Assembly: GCA_900466945.1 (NCBI GenBank)
Contig: UBNV01000006.1
Span: 62,001-126,000, forward strand
Length of the DNA stretch: 64,000 nucleotides
Direction of reading: 5' to 3'
Origin: Hyphomicrobiales bacterium
Lineage (GTDB): Bacteria; Pseudomonadota; Alphaproteobacteria; Rhizobiales; Rhizobiaceae
Shown in pieces: positions 27,460 to 38,206 of the stretch (positions are counted from its first letter, which is position 1; each line of letters begins with the position of its first letter). Both the position numbers and the translations under genes were made by a program. The notes under the pieces were generated by a model, which was given only the letters and a program-made list of their open reading frames with translations, was not told the DNA's origin and did no database searches.

Positions 27460-28074
27460 ATGTCAGATATCGGGTTAACAACTGGTGACTTCACGGAAGA
27501 GAGCGAACCCTTTGCCCTCTTCGCGACTTGGCTGAAGGACGCCGAAGCCTCGGAGATCAACGATCCCAATGCGGTGGCGCTCGCCACCGTAGATGCGGAT
27601 GGCCTGCCGAATGTGCGTATGGTGCTGCTCAAGGGGTTCGACGTCAGGGGATTTGTCTTCTACACGAATTTCGAGAGCCAGAAGGGACAGGAAATTCTCG
27701 GCCAGAAAAAGGCAGCCATGTGTTTTCACTGGAAATCGCTGCGCCGTCAGATCCGCGTGCGGGGTGAGGTCGAAGTCGTTTCCGATGCCGAGGCCGACGA
27801 ATATTACCAGTCTCGCCCGCTCGGCAGCCGGATCGGCGCCTGGGCGTCGAAACAGTCTCGCCCGCTCGAAGGCCGTTTCGCGCTGGAAAAGGCGGTGGCC
27901 GAATACACGGCAAAATACGCGTTGGGCAACGTCCCGCGCCCGCCGCATTGGTCCGGCTTCCGCATCATCCCGAGTTCGATCGAATTCTGGCACGACCGCA
28001 AGTTCCGGCTGCACGACCGCATCGAGTTTCGCCGTGACGGCGACGGCTGGTCGAAAGTCCGGATGTATCCCTGA
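27460..28074 (+). CDS. pdxH: Pyridoxamine 5'-phosphate oxidase
   Basis: FMN enzyme that forms pyridoxal 5'-phosphate (vitamin B6), 204 residues. Conserved segments seen: [74 protein letters not shown] and the C-terminal [16 protein letters not shown]...WSKVRMYP. The ATG ([11 protein letters not shown]) lies inside a longer frame whose extra N-terminus is not conserved. It ends 11 bp from the convergent polysaccharide deacetylase gene. Confidence 0.96.
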   Translation: MSDIGLTTGDFTEESEPFALFATWLKDAEASEINDPNAVALATVDADGLPNVRMVLLKGFDVRGFVFYTNFESQKGQEILGQKKAAMCFHWKSLRRQIRVRGEVEVVSDAEADEYYQSRPLGSRIGAWASKQSRPLEGRFALEKAVAEYTAKYALGNVPRPPHWSGFRIIPSSIEFWHDRKFRLHDRIEFRRDGDGWSKVRMYP

Positions 28075-28085
28075 GGGGAGGGCGC

Positions 28086-29132
28086 TCAGCCGCCGGCAAG
28101 CCTCGAAGGCAACCCCGAGGCCAGCGCCTCCACATAGCGACGTTTTTGGTAGAGCCCGTTGAGGGAGATCCGCGGCAAAAGCTGCGGGTTCTCCAATGAC
28201 GCCGGAGTCAATGTACCCGGTCGCGTGGTCACCGAAAGCTTGAATCCGGCCCAGTCGGCATAACCCGCCGTGCGGATCGTGGCGCTGCGGGCATCGCCGT
28301 AGGGATAGGCAAATGTCACCGGTCTGCTGCCGGTGATCTGGGCCACGTAGTCGGCGCTCTCGTTATACTCGTTCAGCAGCTCTTCGTTGTTCAGTTCGGC
28401 AAGGCCCCGATGGCTCACCGTATGGGCGCCGTAGGAGACGATCGGATGGCGGGCGAGCGCCGTCAGTTCATCGCGATCCATCACGGCTTCGGAGACCAGC
28501 GCATGCGGGTTGATCCCGGTTGCATTCGCAACCGCATTGAGCTGCGCCACACCCTTGGCCTCGTCCCCCGCCATCAGGCAGCGCGCCACGGCGTCGAAGG
28601 CTTCTGTCTTGGCGCGTATCGTGCCGCAATCCATGTCGATCCTGCCGGCCGGCAGGCAGAGAGCCACGCGGCTGCGCGCCGCAATCAGGGCAGCCAGCGT
28701 CTCCCACCACATGCTGTGGCTCCGTTCCGAAAGTCCCTTGCAGACGAAGATGGTAAAGGGCACGCCGTGCCGCTCGAAGACCGGCAAGGCATGGTCGCGA
28801 TTGTTGCGGAACCCGTCATCCAGGGTGAAGACCGCGAAGGGCGCCGACCCCTCCGGCTCAGACAGCGCGGCCGGCACGTCTTCCAGCCGCAGGAAACGAT
28901 AACCTCGCGCGGCGAGCGTCCGGATCGCCCCATCGAGAAATTCCGGCGTGATGGCGAGATGCCGGTTCGGGTCGAAGCTATCGGGCTTATCCGGGCGAAC
29001 ATGATGCAGCGTGAAGATTACGCCGCGCCCTTTCAGGTCTCGGGCCAGCCCCAGCCGCGACAGGAGAAACGACGCCTCCAGCCCGGCGGTGATCACCGCC
29101 CGTTTCACCCGCTGTTTCAACCGCCCCGCCAT
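28086..29132 (-). CDS. Polysaccharide deacetylase (NodB-like, CE4)
   Basis: A 348-residue CE4-type deacetylase. The N-terminal segment VIFTLHHVRPD and the first motif FTLDDGFRNN (catalytic Asp and metal Asp, ~residue 105), then SYGAHTVSHRGLAEL (metal histidines) and FAYPYGDARS (arginine/Asp motif) are visible. The ATG at 29132 is preferred over an upstream TTG. Such proteins remove acetyl groups from surface polysaccharides or peptidoglycan; the substrate is not shown by sequence. No glycosyltransferases are next to it. Confidence 0.9.
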   Translation of the reverse strand: MAGRLKQRVKRAVITAGLEASFLLSRLGLARDLKGRGVIFTLHHVRPDKPDSFDPNRHLAITPEFLDGAIRTLAARGYRFLRLEDVPAALSEPEGSAPFAVFTLDDGFRNNRDHALPVFERHGVPFTIFVCKGLSERSHSMWWETLAALIAARSRVALCLPAGRIDMDCGTIRAKTEAFDAVARCLMAGDEAKGVAQLNAVANATGINPHALVSEAVMDRDELTALARHPIVSYGAHTVSHRGLAELNNEELLNEYNESADYVAQITGSRPVTFAYPYGDARSATIRTAGYADWAGFKLSVTTRPGTLTPASLENPQLLPRISLNGLYQKRRYVEALASGLPSRLAGG

Positions 29133-29214
29133 AGCCTTGCCTGACAAATCACTCTTACAATTGCCGGCAGGCTAGCCCGGAACCCTTAAACTAGCTTCAA
29201 CACTTCACCTCAAC

Positions 29215-30699
29215 TTACGCAGAAGGCGGCAAAACGCCCGCAGCAAGTCTTGTAGAACGCCTGGCCAGCAGCACCGCCGGGATCGTCCACAGGACGGGAA
29301 TCACGAAGGTCGCGGCAAATGCGGTGTTCGTCGTCTCACCGATTGATGCCTCGGCGAGGCCGAGGCTGTTCCCGGTAAGTCCGGCAAAGGCCGCCCCTAT
29401 TGCGAAGCCTGCCGATTGCAGCGTCGGGATCAGGCCCGAGGTCTTGTCGCGCTCTCCGGCTGCGCTTGTCTCCATCAGCATCTGGCTGAGGAATGCCCAG
29501 CTCGCGCCGAAGGCCGCACCCACCACGATTTGGCCGACGATGAGAAGCGTCAGCGAGCCCTGATGAAACCCGAGCGCTACCAGCAGCATCCCGCCGCCTT
29601 GCAAGATAGGTCCTGCCTCGATCGAACGCCGACGCGCCGATCCTGCTCCGATATAAGCGACGAGAACCGCGACAAGGCTCCAGCTCATCGCCATGACGGC
29701 CCCCAGGCCGCCCGCCGCCATCGGGCCGAAGCCGAAGCTGCGCTGCAGGCCGAAGACGAAATAGACGCTGCTTGTCGCCTGAGCGACCGGCATCAGGAGG
29801 ACCAGCCAGAGACCTGTGCCAACCGTGGAATTGAAGCCGAAGGCGCTGTGCGGCATCAGGCTGGACGGAGAGAGACGGTCCCTCACGACGCTGAGGGCGA
29901 GCAGGGCGAGACCCGCGAAAACCAGGGCAGCCGACACCAAGGCCGGCCCTACAATGCCGGAGTAAAGGACCATCAGCATGCCGAGCGACAAGAGCACGAG
30001 CGGGAATATCGGCATCCTCGATCGCTCGAACATCTCTTCACGTCTGGTGGCCGTGAAGACGGCAAGCACGATGAAGATGAGACCGAAGGGCACGTTGATC
30101 AGGAAGGCCATGCGCCAGGAGGAACTTTCAGCCAGCCACCCGGCCGCAAATGGGCCACCGAAGGAGGCGCAGGTCCAGACCAGGGCTTCGACCCCGAAGA
30201 CCTTGGGCACCAGCCGGGCAGGAAAGAGCGCCGGGATCAGCGCATAGCAGATCGCCGCCACGACGCCTTCGCCCAGCCCCTGTCCCACCCGGCCCACAAG
30301 CACCTGCTCCATGGACGTCGCCATGGCGGCAACCACCGTGCCGGCGATGAAGAGGAGGGTGGCCACGATCAGCACCCGCCGGGCGCCAAAACGCTGCTTC
30401 AATTGGGCTGCCGTCACCCCGGCGACGATCGAGCCGATCAGGTAGAGCGAGACCGACCAGGCGATGAGGTGGCCGCCGCCGATCTCCGCGATTGCACTCG
30501 GCAAGACGGTCGAGACGAAGAAGCCATTGAACGCAAAGAGCGCCACACCCATGCTCAGCATCAGGGTCGTGGCGAGATGGGCGGGCTGCAGAAGATCGAG
30601 CCAGCGGCCGTCATCCCCACTCGCCGAAGCTGCTTCTCCCGTGCCGTCTGCTTCTAATGTGGGTTCGACGGCAAGGCTCTCGGTCGCGGTATCGGTCAT
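29215..30699 (-). CDS. MFS efflux transporter, SoxR-controlled
   Basis: A 494-residue MFS protein with about 14 hydrophobic segments (DHA2/EmrB-like). A hydrophilic, disordered N-terminus (residues 1-40) precedes the first helix. The conserved loop GAAQLKQRFGARRVLI between helices 2 and 3 and the helix-5 region GVEALVWTCASFGGPFAAGW are typical. The gene faces soxR and its promoter contains a SoxR box, so it is probably an exporter of redox-active compounds (pyocyanin-like or other quinones), as for SoxR targets in other non-enteric bacteria. Confidence 0.9.
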   Translation of the reverse strand: MTDTATESLAVEPTLEADGTGEAASASGDDGRWLDLLQPAHLATTLMLSMGVALFAFNGFFVSTVLPSAIAEIGGGHLIAWSVSLYLIGSIVAGVTAAQLKQRFGARRVLIVATLLFIAGTVVAAMATSMEQVLVGRVGQGLGEGVVAAICYALIPALFPARLVPKVFGVEALVWTCASFGGPFAAGWLAESSSWRMAFLINVPFGLIFIVLAVFTATRREEMFERSRMPIFPLVLLSLGMLMVLYSGIVGPALVSAALVFAGLALLALSVVRDRLSPSSLMPHSAFGFNSTVGTGLWLVLLMPVAQATSSVYFVFGLQRSFGFGPMAAGGLGAVMAMSWSLVAVLVAYIGAGSARRRSIEAGPILQGGGMLLVALGFHQGSLTLLIVGQIVVGAAFGASWAFLSQMLMETSAAGERDKTSGLIPTLQSAGFAIGAAFAGLTGNSLGLAEASIGETTNTAFAATFVIPVLWTIPAVLLARRSTRLAAGVLPPSA

Positions 30700-30753
30700 G
30701 AAGGAACTCTCTCTGCGGAATGCGATAGAATGCGATTTCGAGCCATGCTACAA

Positions 30754-30771
30754 CCTCAACCGAAGTTCAGG
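30754..30771 (-). promoter_or_regulatory. SoxR box in the MFS efflux promoter
   Basis: CCTCAACCGAAGTTCAGG matches the 18-bp SoxR palindrome (CCTCAAGTTAACTTGAGG) at 13 of 18 positions, including both outer CCTCAA/TT-AGG arms. On the minus strand it reads TTTACC then 19 bp then TAGCAT, the over-long spacing that SoxR-activated promoters need. It lies 8 bp before the soxR ATG on the plus strand, so SoxR bound here could also limit its own expression. Confidence 0.85.
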
Positions 30772-30778
30772 TAAAGCC

Positions 30779-31222
30779 ATGGCGCAACAAAAAATGCATC
30801 TGACCGTCGGAGACGTTGCCCGCCGAAGCGGGCTGGCGGTTTCGGCCATTCATTTCTACGAGCGCAAGGGCCTGATCTCTGCCGACCGGACCGGTGGAAA
30901 CCAGCGCCGCTACAGTCGCGATGTGCTTCGCCGTCTGGCGCTGATCCAGGCAGCACAGGAGGTGGGTCTGCCGCTGTCGGAGGTCGCAGACGCCTTGTCG
31001 GCCCTTCCGGCAGGGCGAACGCCAACGCCCGAAGACTGGCGCCATATCGCCACCGGATGGGCCGAAAAACTCGATGCCCGCATTCGCATTCTCCAGCGCC
31101 TGCGCACCAATCTCGACGGCTGCATCGGCTGTGGGTGCCTGTCGATGCAGCGCTGCCAGCTGGTCAATCCGTCGGACAGCCTGGCCGAGGAGGGCACGGG
31201 CGCCGTCTCACTCACCCGGTGA
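30779..31222 (+). CDS. soxR: Redox-sensitive transcriptional activator SoxR
   Basis: A 147-residue MerR-family regulator. HTH at residues ~7-30 (LTVGDVARRSGLAVSAIHFYERKGLI), a coiled-coil dimerisation helix, and the [2Fe-2S] motif CIGCGCLSMQRC (CxxCxCx5C, ~residues 118-129) intact. Redox-cycling agents oxidise the cluster and activate transcription. The ATG (MAQQKMHLT) follows the SoxR box and AGGTAAAG. The gene is divergent from the MFS efflux gene, which is the likely target. No soxS is expected: in most non-enteric bacteria SoxR acts directly on efflux genes. Confidence 0.96.
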   Translation: MAQQKMHLTVGDVARRSGLAVSAIHFYERKGLISADRTGGNQRRYSRDVLRRLALIQAAQEVGLPLSEVADALSALPAGRTPTPEDWRHIATGWAEKLDARIRILQRLRTNLDGCIGCGCLSMQRCQLVNPSDSLAEEGTGAVSLTR

Positions 31223-31443
31223 GCGGCGGTGGTCGCAGCAGTGCCACTGCGAGCTTTCGCCCTGTGGATTAACCCTCCATTCACCATAACCGGGTGACCT
31301 TCTGTGGACTGATGGTTGCATTTGATTCCGATCGGCTGATTGTCGCCCCATTCTTGCCATAGGGGCTCAGGCACAGAACGGCGGATCGATCGAATCGAAC
31401 CAGCCCCTGTCAGCATTGAAATCCGGGCCGCATTGGAGTTTTC

Positions 31444-32757
31444 ATGAGCAAGTTGCTGATCGCGTTATCGTTTTGCGTGGCGATCCTCTCCCTCTCGACA
31501 GCAGCCCATGCCGGCAGTGCCCAACTTCTCCTCGATGCCCGAACCGGTGAGGTCCTGGCATCCGAAAATCCCGACGAGCTCAATCATCCGGCCTCGCTGA
31601 CCAAGATGATGTCGGTCTACATGGTCCTGGACGCGATCAAGGCCGGCAAGCTCAGCTGGGACAGCCCTGTTCCCTTTTCGAAACATGCCGCCTCCCGACC
31701 GCCGACAAAGCTTTTCGTCAAGGCAGGCGATACGATCACGGTGCGCGAAGCCGTGCTCGCCATGATCGTCAAGTCGGCCAATGATGCGGCTGCTGCAGTC
31801 GGCGAGAAGATCGGCGGCAGCGAAGAAGGCTTTGCCGCCCTGATGACGCGCAAGGCGCGCTCGCTCGGCATGATGAACACCACATTCTTCAACGCATCGG
31901 GGCTACCGCATGCGCAGCAGTTCACCACGGCCCGTGACATGTCGACCCTCGGCGTCGCCCTGATGCGTGACTTCCCGAAGGACTACGAACTCTTCGCCAC
32001 CAAGAGCTTCAAGTTTCGCGGCAAGACGATCACCGGCCACAACAATCTGATGTACCGCTACAAGGGCATGGACGGCATCAAGACCGGCTATACCAATGCC
32101 TCCGGCTTCAACCTCGTCAGCGCCGTCGAACTGAATGGCCGCCGCGTCGTCGGCGTCGTGCTCGGAGGCCGCACGGCCGCGAGCCGCGACAAGATCATGG
32201 AGCGGCTGATCGACGCCAACATCAAGAAGGCCTCATCCGGCCAGCAATTGCTGGTGTCACGCTCGACCGGCGTGCAGATGGACCTCGCCCGTCTCGGCGA
32301 CGGGGTTCCTGTTCCGGCGTCCCGCCAGTCGGCACTGGCAGCCGTCCAGGGCATGGCCGGCGCAACAGGTGCATCGGCGCCAGGCACCGCCTCGGCCTAT
32401 GCCCCGTCTACCGCCGCTTCCGCCGAACTGGTCGCCAACCCCGCCACCCGCTTCGCCCCGGTCGATCCGCAGCATACGGCAAGCACGCCCCAGATTTCCG
32501 CCGAGCGCCACTGGCAGATCCAGATCGCTGCCGCGACGTCAGCCCAGGCCGCCATGGATCTTCTCGCCCAGGCCCGCCAGAAGGTCGGCACCCCGCTGCA
32601 GGGCCTCGACACCTACACGGAAATGGTCACCCGCAACGGCATGACCTTCTACCGCGCCCGCTTCACCGGTTTCGAGACCAAGGAAGAAGCCCGCATCGCC
32701 TGCGACAAGCTCGTGCGCCAGCGCTACGACTGTGTGCTGATGCCGGCGCGGGGGTGA
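31444..32757 (+). CDS. D-alanyl-D-alanine carboxypeptidase with SPOR domain
   Basis: A 437-residue periplasmic peptidoglycan enzyme. Signal peptide in the first ~23 residues (ending AAHAG), then the three active-site boxes: Ser-x-x-Lys in PASLTKMMS (~residue 51), SAN in VKSANDAA (~residue 110) and KTG in DGIKTGYTN (~residue 215). The C-terminus (residues ~360-437) holds a SPOR-type domain (WQIQIAAATSAQAAMDLLAQ...FRARFTGFETKEEARIACDKL), which binds septal glycan, suggesting a role in division-site wall trimming. The middle region (~280-350) is Ala/Ser-rich linker. Confidence 0.94.
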   Translation: MSKLLIALSFCVAILSLSTAAHAGSAQLLLDARTGEVLASENPDELNHPASLTKMMSVYMVLDAIKAGKLSWDSPVPFSKHAASRPPTKLFVKAGDTITVREAVLAMIVKSANDAAAAVGEKIGGSEEGFAALMTRKARSLGMMNTTFFNASGLPHAQQFTTARDMSTLGVALMRDFPKDYELFATKSFKFRGKTITGHNNLMYRYKGMDGIKTGYTNASGFNLVSAVELNGRRVVGVVLGGRTAASRDKIMERLIDANIKKASSGQQLLVSRSTGVQMDLARLGDGVPVPASRQSALAAVQGMAGATGASAPGTASAYAPSTAASAELVANPATRFAPVDPQHTASTPQISAERHWQIQIAAATSAQAAMDLLAQARQKVGTPLQGLDTYTEMVTRNGMTFYRARFTGFETKEEARIACDKLVRQRYDCVLMPARG

Positions 32758-32805
32758 GTGGTTCTATTCGGGCTACGGCAGTCTCTGTGAGAAGGTTGTT
32801 TCAGA

Positions 32806-33172
32806 CTACGGTGCGAGATTCTGCATCCCCAGATCCTCGAATAGCCTCAGCAGATAGCCATCCGGATCGGGGACAACGAATTGCCGATTGCCAACCTCGT
32901 GATCGTCGCGCCGATAATGGGCCGAAACTGAGGCACGCGGATCTGCAGGTTAAGTCCCCGATCGAATGGTCGATCCAGCGGCGCTTCCACCAATTCGGAC
33001 GTCCGGCCGAGCCCGATCTGCGATCATCAGTTGCGCATCGCCTAGCGTGAGGAAGCTGAAACCTTTCTCTGGTCGCTCGTAGGCAATCTCGAATCCGATC
33101 AGATCGAGTTAGAAGGCGCGGCTCGTCCACCAGTCGCTGACGGCGAGTTCGGGGACGAGCGCGTTCTCCTTT
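32806..33172 (-). pseudogene. Decayed glyoxalase/bleomycin-resistance (VOC) gene
   Basis: On the minus strand the pieces read ENALVPELAVSDWWTSRAF then a stop, LDLIGFEIAYERPEKG, FSFLTLGDAQLMIADRARPD, a frameshift, ELVEAPLDRPFDRGLNLQIR, a gap, then YRRDDHEVGNRQFVVPDPDG and YLLRLFEDLGMQ. This is a VOC-family (bleomycin resistance) protein with an internal stop after the first helix, at least one frameshift and a missing segment of roughly 30 residues. No start codon is evident. It lies directly after tldD on the same strand, between it and the carboxypeptidase gene. Confidence 0.85.
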
Positions 33173-34586
33173 AAGCCTTCGTACCGCCCACCGTGATCTG
33201 GTCCATTCTCAGATGTGGCTGGCCGACGCCGACGGGCACCCACTGGCCGGCCTTGCCGCAATTGCCAATGCCGGTGTCGAGCTTGGTATCGTTGCCGATC
33301 ATCGAGATCCGGCGCATGGCATCCGGCCCGTTGCCGATCAGCATGGCGCCCTTGACCGGCGCGCCGATCTTCCCGTTTTCGATGAGGAAGGCCTCGGTGC
33401 AGCCGAAGACGAACTTGCCCGAGGTGATGTCCACCTGGCCGCCGCCGAAGGAGACGGCATAGATGCCCTTCTTGACGGAGGCAATGATCTCTTCCGGGCT
33501 CTTGTCGCCCGAAAGCATGTAGGTGTTTGTCATGCGCGGCATGGGCTGGTGGGCGTAGCCCTGGCGGCGGCCATTGCCGGTCGCCTTCATGCCCATCAGG
33601 CGGGCGTTCTGCCGGTCCTGCATATAGCCGACCAGCTTTCCGTTCTCGATCAACACGTTATAGGCCGACGGCGTGCCCTCGTCGTCGATGGTGATCGACC
33701 CGCGCCGGTCGTTGATCGTGCCGTCGTCGACAACGGTGACGCCGGGGGCGGCGACCATTTCGCCCATCAGGCCGGCAAAGGCGGAAGTCTTCTTGCGGTT
33801 GAAGTCTCCTTCCAGCCCGTGGCCGACGGCCTCGTGCAGCATGACGCCCGGCCAGCCATTGCCGAGCACGATGTCCATGGTGCCGGCCGGCGCTTCCTGA
33901 GCCTCGAGATTGACGAGCGCCTGGCGCAGTGCCTCGTCGGCCCCGCGCTGCCAGCTCTCCTGTGTCAGAAACTCGTTGAAGCCCATGCGGCCGCCGACCC
34001 CGAAGGAGCCACTTTCCTGGCGGTCGCCATCACCGGTCACGACGGAGATGTTGATCCGCGTCATCGGCCTGGTATCGCGCACCCGGTGCCCATCGGCGCG
34101 CAGGATCTCGACCACTTGCCAGCTCGCACCGACGGTCGCCGTCACCTGCCGCACCTTGGGGTCCTTGTCGCGCAGATAGGCGTCGATTTCCGAGAGCAGC
34201 TTGACCTTTTCCTCGAAGGTCGGCGAGCCGATCGGATTGCCGTCGCCATAGAGCTTGGCATTGGTCCGCTGGGGGGCGGTGGCGTAGGAGCCGGAATAGC
34301 CATGGGTAACCGCACCAACGGCGTCTGCCGCGCGGGAGAGGGCGGCAAGCGACAATTCGCCGGAATGGGCATAGCCGACCGCTTCGTCGGCGACGGCGCG
34401 CAGACCGAAGCCCTGGTCGGTGTTGAAGGAGCCTCCCTTGAGGCGACCATTGTCAAAGGTGAGCGATTCCGCCTGCGCATGCTCGACGAAGAGCTCTCCA
34501 TCGTCGGCGCCCTGGAGTGCATCGGCGACGCACCGCGTCAGCGTGCCTTCGTCGCAGTCGAAGAGGGAGAGAAGGTCCTGGGTCAT
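33171..34586 (-). CDS. tldD: Metalloprotease TldD
   Basis: A 471-residue TldD/PmbA family zinc metallopeptidase that in E. coli processes microcin B17 and CcdA. The HExxxH motif is seen in VMLHEAVGHGLEGD (~residue 250). Other conserved pieces: GFGLRAVADEAVGYAHS near the start and RMTNTYMLSGDKSPEEIIA. The ATG after AGGAGAC at 34586 is taken; a frame extending over 150 residues further upstream is shadow of the IalB gene. PmbA partner is not in the window. Cytoplasmic. Confidence 0.95.
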   Translation of the reverse strand: MTQDLLSLFDCDEGTLTRCVADALQGADDGELFVEHAQAESLTFDNGRLKGGSFNTDQGFGLRAVADEAVGYAHSGELSLAALSRAADAVGAVTHGYSGSYATAPQRTNAKLYGDGNPIGSPTFEEKVKLLSEIDAYLRDKDPKVRQVTATVGASWQVVEILRADGHRVRDTRPMTRINISVVTGDGDRQESGSFGVGGRMGFNEFLTQESWQRGADEALRQALVNLEAQEAPAGTMDIVLGNGWPGVMLHEAVGHGLEGDFNRKKTSAFAGLMGEMVAAPGVTVVDDGTINDRRGSITIDDEGTPSAYNVLIENGKLVGYMQDRQNARLMGMKATGNGRRQGYAHQPMPRMTNTYMLSGDKSPEEIIASVKKGIYAVSFGGGQVDITSGKFVFGCTEAFLIENGKIGAPVKGAMLIGNGPDAMRRISMIGNDTKLDTGIGNCGKAGQWVPVGVGQPHLRMDQITVGGTKA

Positions 34587-34635
34587 GCATGTCTCCTTGG
34601 GCGCTAAGTCTTGCATGTAAGGGCGCAACGAAAGA

Positions 34636-34660
34636 GGGGCAAGCCCGCCGGACTTGCCCC
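34636..34660 (-). terminator. Hairpin between ialB-like gene and tldD
   Basis: GGGGCAAG (34636-34643) and CTTGCCCC (34653-34660) form an 8-bp perfect stem. On the minus strand it is followed by CTCTTTCGTT, a weak T-rich stretch. It likely ends or attenuates the ialB transcript before tldD. Confidence 0.6.
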
Positions 34661-34696
34661 CTTCTATAATGTCATCACGATCCGGCGACCTAGCCT

Positions 34697-35227
34697 TCAG
34701 GGCAGCTTGTCGTAGCCTTCGCCGAAGCCGGCGAGCTCGATCGGAATGCCGACGCGATCCTGGTCGGCGGATTCGCGCAACGCGAAGACCGCCGCCTTGC
34801 CGGCCCGCAGGATCTTCATCAGTTCCTCGTCGATCTCGACCTCGACGTAGCATCCTTCGGAGAAGCAGCGAGTGAAATAGGCCCGGCCGATATTGTTGCC
34901 GTCGACGAAGAGCTCCATGCCATCCTTCAGGAGGACGCCAAGCGGGGCCAGAATGCGCAAGATGCGGGCCTGTCGGTCGGCCGTCTTCAAGACGACGACG
35001 GAGAGGCCGACCTCCGGCCGGTCGTCGGCGATGACGTTCTGCATCAGGGCGCACTGTTCTTCGGTCGCACCGGCCGGCTTGTCGCAGATGACAGACCAGG
35101 CACCGTGGTTGGAGCGCACAGAGCCTGGCTGTTGCTGGGGTTGCTGGCTCTGCGCCGGTGTCGCGAGAGCGGCGATCAGCACCGCGCTCGCGGTCAGGCT
35201 GGACCAGGCAAGTCTTGGCAGACCCAT
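34697..35227 (-). CDS. Invasion-associated locus B (IalB) family protein
   Basis: A 176-residue exported protein of the IalB family. Signal peptide in the first ~30 residues (LTASAVLIAALATPAQSQ), a glutamine-rich stretch, then the mature domain with GAWSVICDKPAGATEEQCAL (two cysteines) and RCFSEGCYVEVEID (second pair), likely two disulfides. Named after a Bartonella invasion factor, but widespread in non-pathogenic rhizobia with unknown function. ATG 35227 is chosen for the clean signal; 35251 is the alternative. Confidence 0.88.
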   Translation of the reverse strand: MGLPRLAWSSLTASAVLIAALATPAQSQQPQQQPGSVRSNHGAWSVICDKPAGATEEQCALMQNVIADDRPEVGLSVVVLKTADRQARILRILAPLGVLLKDGMELFVDGNNIGRAYFTRCFSEGCYVEVEIDEELMKILRAGKAAVFALRESADQDRVGIPIELAGFGEGYDKLP

Positions 35228-35518
35228 GAAAACCTCTGGAAAACGAATCATTGCCGACATTCTTGTCGTCGGGGTGCGCAAATGGGAAGCCCCGACACCT
35301 GTTTTAAGGCCGACTGCGGCATAATTGGGACTGCATTTTTCCAGTGGGAGCGCAATCATGCGTCCGTTCCGGCCCCATCAGGGCAAAGCCTGTGTATGAC
35401 GGCGACATCTATTTGATGAAGCGCAAAAATGCCGCACCGGCTTTCGCGCGGGCGTATTGCGATTGCGGCCAATCTGTGATTTGAAACGGCGACACTAGCA
35501 TGATTTTTGCGCTATGGT

Positions 35519-35532
35519 TTGATGTGGATCAA
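35519..35532 (+). promoter_or_regulatory. FNR/FixK-type anaerobox at the coxB promoter
   Basis: TTGATGTGGATCAA is a perfect match to the FNR/FixK/FnrN consensus TTGAT-N4-ATCAA. It lies 25 bp upstream of the coxB ATG and just after a possible -10 element (TATGGT, 35513-35518). Activators usually bind about 41 bp upstream of a start site; this position overlaps the expected start site, so it fits repression of the aa3 oxidase at low oxygen. The site is seen; the sign of regulation is inferred. The rest of the 329-bp gap from 35228 holds no gene I can support. Confidence 0.85.
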
Positions 35533-35556
35533 GCGCTTGTGGGAGACCAAACCGTG

Positions 35557-38114
<2,558 letters not shown>

Positions 38115-38141
38115 GCCACCAAGGGCTCACTGAGAAACGTT

Positions 38142-38174
38142 CGGGCGCCGCGGTCCAGAGGATCGCGGCGCCCG
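38142..38174. other. Large GC-rich hairpin between coxA and ctaB
   Basis: CGGGCGCCGCG (38142-38152) and CGCGGCGCCCG (38164-38174) form an 11-bp perfect stem that can extend inward with GTCC/GGAT-like pairs. No T-tract follows, so a full intrinsic terminator is unlikely. It probably lowers read-through from the abundant structural genes into the assembly genes or protects the coxBA message 3' end. Confidence 0.7.
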
Positions 38175-38206
38175 ACCAAACAGCAAGCAAGACGGAATTC
38201 GACAGT

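Noticed and set aside
29416..30657. A 413-codon plus-strand frame opposite the MFS gene
   Set aside because: Shadow of the MFS gene, rich in His, Arg, Glu and Asp with no hydrophobic core.
34587..35054. N-terminal extension of tldD
   Set aside because: Overlaps the IalB gene in another frame; the ATG at 34586 has a good ribosome-binding site and gives the normal TldD length.
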